64,000 nucleotides of DNA. Origin: Achromobacter marplatensis. Its GTDB lineage: Bacteria > Pseudomonadota > Gammaproteobacteria > Burkholderiales > Burkholderiaceae_B. A model generated the notes under the pieces. The model did no database searches. It worked only from the letters and a program-made list of their open reading frames with translations, and was not told the origin of the DNA. Shown here piece after piece: positions 25,561 to 34,400 of the stretch (position 1 is its first letter; every line of letters begins with the position of its first letter). A program made the position numbers and the translations under genes. Location of the stretch: assembly GCF_002209535.1 (NCBI RefSeq), contig NZ_NJIG01000006.1:124001-188000 (forward strand). Direction: 5' to 3'.

Positions 25561-27871
25561 CGTGCAATCCAGCGACCTGCCGCAGGAGAACCGTACGCCG
25601 GCATCCGTGCTGAAGGCCATGGCCCAGAACGAGGCGGCGTACCCCAAGGACGACTGCAATGAATGCGGCGCGGTCCTGCGGATGGGATTCTTCTTCGACG
25701 GATTTGGCCGCAACCGCGATGAGGATGCGAAGCGTCCGACCTACTACTCGAACATCTGCCGGCTCTGGGAAGCGCACTACGTCCAGAGCGATCCCGGCCG
25801 TCCCGAAAAGCATCACTGGTTCCGGTTCTACTATTCGGGTCTGGGAACAGACCTGAACGCCGACGCCGAGAATGACGACATGATTTATGCGGCCGCGAAG
25901 GCCGGCATGAAGCTGGCGAGTAATGCGCAGAAGGCGGTTTCAAGCAACGTCGGCAATGTGCTTCGCACGGACGAGATTCCGAACCATAATCTCACCGGCC
26001 GCGTGACGGCGGCCGTGAAGAAGTCGCTGCGGGAATCGTCGTATCAACCCATGGTCAAGGCGTATAAGGACGTCGTCAAGGATGTGCAGACATTGCCAGA
26101 GAAGGCTGTGCGCATCTGGAACGCCTGGGATCCCGAGAGGTTGGTGAACCGAGCGAAGGCGACGATTCGCGGCTTCTGGGCAGGGTTCAAGAAAAACCCG
26201 TTGAAGGTGGCTTGGACTGCCGGCAAGGAAGCCGTGAAATCGACCATGATGGAGACGGTTCCGGTCATCCGAGATCAGGAAACGGTGGCCTATCTGATGG
26301 GCACGGGGGTCGACGTGCGTGTCGATTCTGCGTTGCGGCAATTCAAAGCTGCCTACGACGCTGTGAGCGAAGGCCAGAATGTTCGCCGCATCGAGATCAC
26401 CGTGTTCGGGGGGGACCGGGGTGGGGTGGTGGCGCGTCAATTCGTCAATGATCTGGTCAAGAAGTACCGCCGGCGTCACGATTCGGACCTGGCTGTACGG
26501 GGCGACCTTACCAAGAACAAGCCCGATGCCGATATCCAGATCCGCTTCATGGGATTGTTCGATTCCGTTGCGTCCATCATGGACGAGAACACGTTTCTGG
26601 GTTTTCTACCCGTTACCGACCTCATCAAGCAGACGCATAAGGATAGGAAGCTGACGGTGCCGGCCGCCGTGCAAATGTGCGTGCATTTCGCGGCGGCACA
26701 CGAATTGCGGCGCAACCAGCGCATGGACAGCCTGGAAAAGACGCGGGGCCTGCAGTACCTCTATCCGGGATCCAGCGGCGACGTGACAGGCGTCAGCCCG
26801 CCCGGATCGCTGAATTCGCGCGTGGAACTGTCCCGTGTACCGCTGCGCGACATGATGAACCAGGCCCTGTCACACGGTGGCGCATTTCACAGTTTGGAGC
26901 GGCTTGCCGATCTGAAGCCTGACACCTACCTGCAGTTTTCCTTGTCGGAGCCGATCGTGGACGGCAACAGCCGCCATAAGATCCTGGAGCTCGTCAACGC
27001 GTATCGAGAAGTCGTGAAGTACGAACCCGGCATCGACTTCCTTCCGCACATGGAGACATTCCTGCGGTGGTTGGCCGTGCGCTATCAGGATGCGACGTTC
27101 CGGGCCGAGCTATCGGATCCAGCCGAAGCATGGATCAAGGATCGCGATTTCTACACGCCTGAGCAGGAGTTCAACGAAGAGCTGCGGCGCGTATCTGCGC
27201 TGTCTGCGGAGGAACGGAGCAAGCCCGAGAACACCGCGCGCTTGCGCGAACTTGAAGCGCTAAAGAATGAGCGTTGGAAGCGCGCGTCAGAAAGCCGTGG
27301 AGAGTTGCCGCCGCAACGGTTCAAACCGCTATGGGAGCGCCTTGAAGAGGAATACAAGAATCTGGAAAAGGCCGAGCAGAACGATGCCGATACCGAGCGG
27401 CGCCGAGCGGACCTGGAGCGCAATAACCCACAAGTGCTGCGGGCGATAGAGCAGATGGACAAGGACATGCGCGACCGCGAAAACATGCGCAACGAACTGA
27501 TCAAGCGGGGAGGTGGCACACCTCAGAAGATGGCCGACCCGTTGGCCGACATGAAGGCCGAGCGCGAAACCCAGAAGCGCCTTTTGGCCGTGTGGCGCGA
27601 TGCGCGCGACGGCAAGACGCAGTTGCCGGCGAAGGTGATGACTTTGTTCGACTGGCTGGTACACGACGCCATGTTGAGCAGCTGGCCCGACCATTTGCTG
27701 GCCAGCACCACGATGTACTTCCGCGTGCGTGACAAGGACGTGTTCGCCAAGACCGACGCCAAGGCGGAAATGGAGCAGCGCGGGAAAGACATGCGTAACG
27801 CGGAAAAGGTCGAGGCCCAGGCGGCGCGCAACGAGCAGAATATCCAGCAGATGACGCCGGCGCGGCCCTGA
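25553..27871 (+). CDS. Tle1-like DUF2235 T6SS effector with altered catalytic residues
   Basis: A 772-residue protein. The DUF2235 start is clear (GFFFDGFGRNRDED, PTYYSNICRLWEAH, residues about 45-72). In active Tle1 phospholipases the nucleophile lies in a GxSxG motif of the type GFSRGA; here the aligned segment is VFGGDRGGVVARQF, with Asp288 where serine is expected. The catalytic-histidine block, usually PGVHSDVGGG, reads PGSSGDVTG, with Ser408 for His. The acidic site GLFDSVAS and the SRVPLRDM segment are kept. A charged coiled-coil-like stretch fills residues 540-680. It is either inactive as a lipase or uses other residues. Confidence 0.82.
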   Translation: MSDVQSSDLPQENRTPASVLKAMAQNEAAYPKDDCNECGAVLRMGFFFDGFGRNRDEDAKRPTYYSNICRLWEAHYVQSDPGRPEKHHWFRFYYSGLGTDLNADAENDDMIYAAAKAGMKLASNAQKAVSSNVGNVLRTDEIPNHNLTGRVTAAVKKSLRESSYQPMVKAYKDVVKDVQTLPEKAVRIWNAWDPERLVNRAKATIRGFWAGFKKNPLKVAWTAGKEAVKSTMMETVPVIRDQETVAYLMGTGVDVRVDSALRQFKAAYDAVSEGQNVRRIEITVFGGDRGGVVARQFVNDLVKKYRRRHDSDLAVRGDLTKNKPDADIQIRFMGLFDSVASIMDENTFLGFLPVTDLIKQTHKDRKLTVPAAVQMCVHFAAAHELRRNQRMDSLEKTRGLQYLYPGSSGDVTGVSPPGSLNSRVELSRVPLRDMMNQALSHGGAFHSLERLADLKPDTYLQFSLSEPIVDGNSRHKILELVNAYREVVKYEPGIDFLPHMETFLRWLAVRYQDATFRAELSDPAEAWIKDRDFYTPEQEFNEELRRVSALSAEERSKPENTARLRELEALKNERWKRASESRGELPPQRFKPLWERLEEEYKNLEKAEQNDADTERRRADLERNNPQVLRAIEQMDKDMRDRENMRNELIKRGGGTPQKMADPLADMKAERETQKRLLAVWRDARDGKTQLPAKVMTLFDWLVHDAMLSSWPDHLLASTTMYFRVRDKDVFAKTDAKAEMEQRGKDMRNAEKVEAQAARNEQNIQQMTPARP

Positions 27872-27912
27872 GCGGCGGCGTGGCGCTGGTTTGCGGACCT
27901 TGCCCGGCCCTT

Positions 27913-28413
27913 TTACTTCTGCCCGGCTTCGACCTCGATGGTCACCGTGTTGGACTTCACGTCTTCGGCTTCGATATAGACCTCATAGGTCGCCGGCGTG
28001 GCGGGCAGGTGCAGGACGCCGGCCATGTCGGTGGTGAAGCGTGTTTCGACCGTCATGCCGGGCGGCAACGCCAGCTTGGGCGGCCGAGCCCCTTCGCTCG
28101 GATCGACCGACACATTGGGCAGCGTGGGGCGCTTGTAGTTGAAGGCGATGCCGCGATAGACCTTGCCCGTGCGCGTATCGACCGCCACGAAGCGCGGCAG
28201 TTGCGGGTTTTCCACCACGGGCAGGATGCCGCGGGCGCATATCGGAATCGTCAGGGGTTTGCCGTCGCGGATCTTCACGCGCGAGGGCGCGGCGATGCGC
28301 ATCTGCGCGTCGTACCCTTGCAAGGGCGGCATGCAGGCGTGCTCCTTCTGCGAGTGCGTGGGCACCGAGGCGAAGGTGGCGGGTTCAATCCAGTCGGTAG
28401 TCATGATCGGCAT
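27913..28413 (-). CDS. Small unknown protein downstream of the VgrG2 metalloprotease
   Basis: A 166-residue protein with no signal peptide or membrane helix. A second possible start is ATG at 28404. The N-terminal third is ordinary; the C-terminal half looks like a beta-sandwich (GIAFNYKRP, ATYEVYIEAEDV, NTVTIEVEAG). It follows the giant vgrG2 by 76 bp on the same strand, the place where an immunity or partner gene would be expected. Lack of an export signal argues against a simple periplasmic immunity role. Family not recognised. Confidence 0.6.
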   Translation of the reverse strand: MPIMTTDWIEPATFASVPTHSQKEHACMPPLQGYDAQMRIAAPSRVKIRDGKPLTIPICARGILPVVENPQLPRFVAVDTRTGKVYRGIAFNYKRPTLPNVSVDPSEGARPPKLALPPGMTVETRFTTDMAGVLHLPATPATYEVYIEAEDVKSNTVTIEVEAGQK

Positions 28414-28489
28414 GTCGGCATCGAAATTTGCGGAGAAGGAGCGGCGGCGGTTGTTGTCGTTGGCGGTGGTCGGTGACGAGGCGGCTGCC

Positions 28490-31400
28490 TCAGAACGAGG
28501 TCCAGCCTTCAGAGCAGTCGACCTTGCGCACGGCCTTGCTGCAGCTTGGGCAGAAGTGGATGTTCGCGCAGGTGATGCCGTACATCACGCATTGCCCGAT
28601 TTCCTGGTTGTACTGGCCATTCTGGTCAGGCAGGCCAAAGTAGCAGTGGCCGCCCATGTTGTAGTAGAAGTGCGTCGGCGGGTCCAGCTTGGAGTCGTCC
28701 GCCGAGGTGTCCACGTTGCGCAGGCCCGGCCAGTCCGGGCCGCTGGGCACCATGCCCAGCAAGTGGCCCATTTCGTGGGCGAGCGTTTCGGTCAGGTAGG
28801 CCTGCGAGTTGGGCACGAAGGGATCCAGCGTGGAGACGAACAGCAGGTTGGTCCCCGTGATGGCCAGGCCGGCGTAGCTGGCGGCCACCGTGTTGAACTG
28901 GATGTTGAGCATGCCTGTCAGCGGCGTAGGTGACACCTGCGTCAAATCCACCGACACCGACCAGACGCCGCCCGATTCATCGCGGATCGGCGTGATCAGG
29001 TGGCGGGGGATCGGCAGCGAGCGTTCTGCGCCTGAGGCGTCCCGGTACAGGTATCGCGCGTGCACGAGCCAGTCGTCGCCTTGGTCGAACTCGTACCAAA
29101 GCGGCGATTGGCTGCGGTCGTCGTTGACGATGGGTACGGTCATGACCCGGCCGCCGGGGCCAGCAGGCACCGGCAAGCGCATGTCGCCGCTGACGCCCGG
29201 CGCCACCAGCCGATCGACGTGGCACACCACCAACGTGTAGGGCTCGCGTTGTTTGCCGGACGATGGGGTGTAGGCCTGTCTCACGGCCTGCATGATGGCG
29301 TGCTGCGCGTCGGCGTCGTCGGCGGCATTCACGGCGGAGCGGCCGCGGAACTGCACACGCGGCAGCTGGATCATGTCGATGCCATGCAGCGCAAATTCGG
29401 CCGTGACGGGCGTCACGTCGGCCAGATGGCCGGCCGGGCGCGGGCTCATGCACATCACTTCCTGGATGTACAGGCGGCGCACGGTTTCAACCCGTTCGGT
29501 CTTGATCAGCTGGCCGCGTTCGTCGCGCACTTCGAACAGGTACAGGTTCAGCCCGGCGGCCGGCAGTGTGATGTCGTCCACGATGCGGGTGCCGTCCGCG
29601 TTCGTGACATAGCTGCGTGGATTGCTGTGCGGCTCTTGGTAGCTGGCGCGCCGGCCGCGTTCCCGGGCGGAGTACGGGATATTGGCAGGGTCGGGCTTCA
29701 CGGTGATGGTGAAGCGATGCTGGCCGGGGCGGTTGAACTCCACATGGATGCGGGGACGGTTCGATTGCCGTTCCGTGGTGGTCAACGCGCTGCCGTCGTT
29801 CCAGCGGTCGGCGACTTGAGCCAGGTTAACGTATTGCAGGCGCGCGCCGTCCTGGCGGGCGCGATAGGTCGATACGCCAGGCACCACGCGTCCGGAGCCC
29901 GAGGGGGCAGGCGTGTCGCCCGGCAGGTTCGTGCCTTGCGTGCGCGCCACGGGTCCCAGCCCGATCGTATCCAATATGTCGCGGGCAATCTGCGGTAGCG
30001 GTGAATCCGCAACGCCGGGTATTTTCATCAACACCTCGGCCACCTTGGGCAGCGTCTCCGTGGCGAGCGTGGGCGATTGCAGGATGGCGCCGATCACGCC
30101 CGGCACCGAGGACGACGACAGGCCTGGCATGCTCAGGATGGCGCCAGCGACGGACGGGATGTTGGCTTGCTTGACGTCGGGCAGCGTGAACAGCGTGTCG
30201 ACGGCGGACCCCAAGGCGGCCATGCGGTCGCCGCTGGCGTTCAGGGCCTGCGTCATGACCGGCACGATGGCCGCGCTGACGCTGGCGCTGACGCCGCCCG
30301 CGGCGAACGTGGACGCGCTGGACAGCGCGGTAGAGGCGGCGCTGGCCTGTTGCGCAAAGGTCGCCAGCCCACCGCCCGCCGCGACCGCGCCGATGCCTGC
30401 GACGCCGGCGCTGCTGGCGCCCGTGGTGGCGCCGGCGGCTGCCCCCGCGCCACCGGCGGCGGATAGATCGGTGGCACGGGTGGCCGGGGTGCTGTCGGCC
30501 ATGCCCGCGGCCCGCGCCGTCGTGTTGCCGAGCACGGAATCCGGGCTGCCGGCGGAAGTGCTGGCAGCCGAGGGCGCGGCCGGGGCAGAGGGGGCCGCGG
30601 TTCCCGCAGGGGCTGCGGTGGCGACGGTTGGCGTGGCGGTGGCAGGCGGGGTAGCTGCGGAAGAGGCTGGCGTCGCGCCTGTCGCCCCGGTTGCGGAGGT
30701 CGGGGTGCTGCCAGCCGTGGCGCTAGTGCCTGCGCCGGTTGTCGACGCCGTGCCGCCTGTCGCGGCTGAGCCGCTAGCCGCGGTTTGGGACGGGGCCGGG
30801 GAGGCTCCGGTGCCAGCGCCGGATGGGGATTCGGCCGTGCCCGCGCTTGCCGCGCCCGGGGCGGTGCTGTTTGCGGCTGCGTCTGCACTGGTGCCTGCGC
30901 GGGTGCCTGCGATGGCGCCGGCATTCGAATCGGTTGCGCCTGCCGTACCAGCGATGCCGCCGGATGCGGAGCCGGCTCCAGCGACGGCGCCGGTGTCGGG
31001 GGGGGAAGTGGTATTGAGACCCGGGCCGGCGCCTGTTCCGAGGGTCGTACCGGCGCCCGATGCGACGGCCGGCGTTGCCGTCGTGGCGGCGCTCGCGCTT
31101 GTCGTGGCCGAGGCGGCGGCCGCCGCCGTGCTCGCACCGGCCGCGCCCACGGCGGCGGATGCACTGGTCGATGCCTCGGCGCCTGGAACGGCCATGCCTC
31201 CCGCCTCTTGCATGCCAGGCAGACCAGCACCTTGTGGGAAGTTTGTACCGGCAGCCGGCACGAAACCGGGTGTTTGTGCAGAGACACCCGAGAGGGAGGG
31301 GGCGCTGTCTGACAGGGAGGGCGTACCGGTTAATGCCGCGTCCGAACTCGGCAGGGAAGGCGTGCTGGACAGCATGGCGTCCGATCCAGGTTGGGTCGGC

Positions 31401-34400
31401 ACACTAGTCAACGCAGCCTTCGTTGCCGGCATGGCGGTATTGGTCGCGACGACAGAGGCAGTATCCGGGGATATGCGTGGGATGGCGTCAAGCATGTGCA
31501 GCCCGGGCTGCGCCGTGCCGGTGTGCGACGCAATGGCCGGCAAGTCCACGGTGGCGGGCAAGGCGCCTTCCGTGACCGAGGCAACTGATGCGGCACGTGT
31601 CGCGCTGCTGGCAGCGGATGCGGTCGCGCTGAACAGGGCGCCGGCGCCCGCGGCAAGCGTCGAGAGCAGGGCGGCGTTGGGCGGTTCGCCACGACGATGC
31701 GTGGTGTTTTCGTAGTGTGCGTCGTGGTCGGTCTGCTCGGTGCGGCCGTTGTTTTCAGCGCGTTCGTCGTCGTGACGTGTGTCGCGAGCGCCAGTCTTTG
31801 TGCTTACTTGTGCTTCTGTCGTGCCCTGTGCGATTGGCGCAGGCGATTGCGCGTCCTTGGCATCGACATCGGCAATGGCATTGGCACGATCTGCGTCGCC
31901 CCGGGCACGTAGCGGCGTTGCCGCTGCAATGGTCGTGGCAACCGCCGCGATCATGCCGGCGCCCGTTGCGCCGAGAGGCAAGGCATGAGGCGCGAGGCGC
32001 TCTGCTGTACGCGAGGCCTCGTGCGTGGTCTCGGCGGTTGCGGCCGACGCCTGCGGCGTCGCGCGGGGGGTGTTTGAGACCGCTTGGGTGTTGCTGACAT
32101 TGCTCGCACCGACCACGCCTGCGCCGACGACGCTTGCCGCCATCCAGCCCGTGCCTGACGGGCTCGCCGTCTCGGGATTCGCGGCTATCTGACTCGGGGC
32201 GGTTGCGCTGAATGTCGACGGCACGGTATCCGGGCCGACGTGGCCGTGCGCCCAGTCGGGCAGGCCAGGCGCGTTGAGCGTGCTGGCGGTGGTTGTGGCG
32301 TTGCCGACCGACGCCGACATTTCTGACGTGGCGGACGGGGACGCCAGCGTGCCCGAGGCTATCGAGGCCGGCGTATCCAGTCCCGGCGAACCGAGCGACG
32401 GTGCAAGGTTCTGTGCGTTCAAGGGCGCGTTGCCAAGAGGCGTGAGGTCGACGCCGGTGGGCACAGATGTGTTGCTCAGCGTGGCGGCCGAGAGGGCGCC
32501 ACCGGCTTCGGATGGGGCCAGCGCACCCGTTGCAGCGATGCCCCCGTCCGCGGCGATAGTCGGGCTTGCGCTTGCGCCTGTGGCTCCCGCAATGCTCGTG
32601 CCTGCACCAGTGACTGCCGCACCTGCGGCGACGGTCGTGCTTGTGCCAGCGGCTGCTGCGTTCGCTGCGATGCTGGTGCCTGCACCCGCGGCGAGGCCCG
32701 CATTCGCGCTGGCACCCGCTCCCTGGCTAGCAATGATGCCCGCCTCTGGGGCCAGCGTAGACGGGGCGACCGGAGAGCTTGCACTCGCTGCGCCTGCCGG
32801 AGGCGTGCTGGCCGTGTTCTGGCCGCCCGTGTGGGTCGCGACGGAAGGGGATGTGGCCGCCGTTGCCGCAGCGGAAGCGTCAGGGGACGCCGGGGCGGAG
32901 GCAGAGGCGGTCTGTAAGGCTGGTGCCGTGGCGGAGTCGGGAGCCGAGTTCGGAGCCGCAGCAGCCATCGCAACCGGCGCCGATGCTGCTTGTGCCTGTG
33001 CCTGTGCGGGTGTCTGTGCCGCAGCAGGAGCCGAAGTCGAGACGGGTGCCGAACCCGAACCCGACACAGGCGTAACTCCCCCTGCCGCCGTTCCGCCATC
33101 GGGCTGGGGCGTCTGCGGCGCGACCTTGTCGCCTTGTGCACTGTTTGCGGCACTGGCCTCGCCAGTCATTGCCGGCGCGGCGCTTCCCGCCGTCCCCGCA
33201 TTCGAGACGTCGGCCTGCGGCGTCGGGCTTGCTCCTGCCGATGCGGCCGGCGATGTCGAGGAGGCACCCGGCAGCGCCGAGCCTGCGCCCGCGCCGCCAT
33301 CCCCCCCCGTCGCCGCGCCCGCACCCGTCCCCACGCCCGCAAACGTCGCCGCGCTGCTGATCATCTTCGACGCGCCCTCGGGCGCGACGGAGGCCAGCAT
33401 GTCGGTCGCGGCGGGCATTGCCGCCATGGGGTTCTTGATCAGTTCTGCGGCCTTCGTCACCGTGCCGGCGGCCGCTGTTGCGCTGTCGATCATGCCGCCC
33501 GCGCCAGGCGCGACCGAGCCTAGCAGGCCGGACGCGGCCGGCAGCGCCGACATCGGGTTCGCGATCATCGCCCGCGCCTGCGACACCATGCCCATCGTGT
33601 TCTTGGCGGTGTTCAGCAGCCCGCCCACGGCGGGGCTTGCGCCGCCCGGCAGCCCAGGGGCGGCCGACAGCGCGCCCATCGGATTCTTGGCCAATCCGGC
33701 CAGCGTGTTCGCCTGGCCGGCCAGTTGCGAGAGCTTGGAGGCCGCGCCGGCGGCGGTCTTGCCCAATTCGCCCAAACCGGCAGGCAGGGCAGCGCCCAGT
33801 GCGCCCACGCCGCTGTCCGCGGCGCCAGCAGTGCCAGCACCGCCGAAGCCGGCCATCAGGCTGGCGCCAGCCTTCTTTGCCGCCGTGGCGAAGACGCCAT
33901 CCTTGTGCACCAGCTCCGCGCTGACGATGAGCGGGTCATCGACCGTGGTGCTGGGCAGGGCGGGAAGATTGGCCGCATCGCTGCCCGGGCCAACAAAGTT
34001 GTGCGTGGCGCCCTTGACCGAGAACAGGCCGGGTCCCTTGAAGACGATGTCGGCGCCGTCGAGCGTGACGCTGCCGCCGGCGGCCTGCAAGGTGACGCGC
34101 TGGTTGCCCAGGATCTCGATGCCCTCGGCGGACGAGGTGACGGTGATGTCCTGGCCGGCCAGCGCCTCCAGGATGTCGGTATGCGCATGCAACGAGACGG
34201 GCGCTTGCGCCGAGATGGCGCGGATCGGGCCCTGCTGCGCGAACACGCTGGCAGACCGGGCCGAGACAGCGGCGTACGTCTGTTGAGCCGCGACGTGGGC
34301 GTCGGATTGGGCAGTGGTGTGCAGGTGCTCGCCCGCATGCAGCACGGCGCTGGCCGGGGTGGCCAGGTTCAACGAATTCGGCGCATCGACAAAAAGGTGG

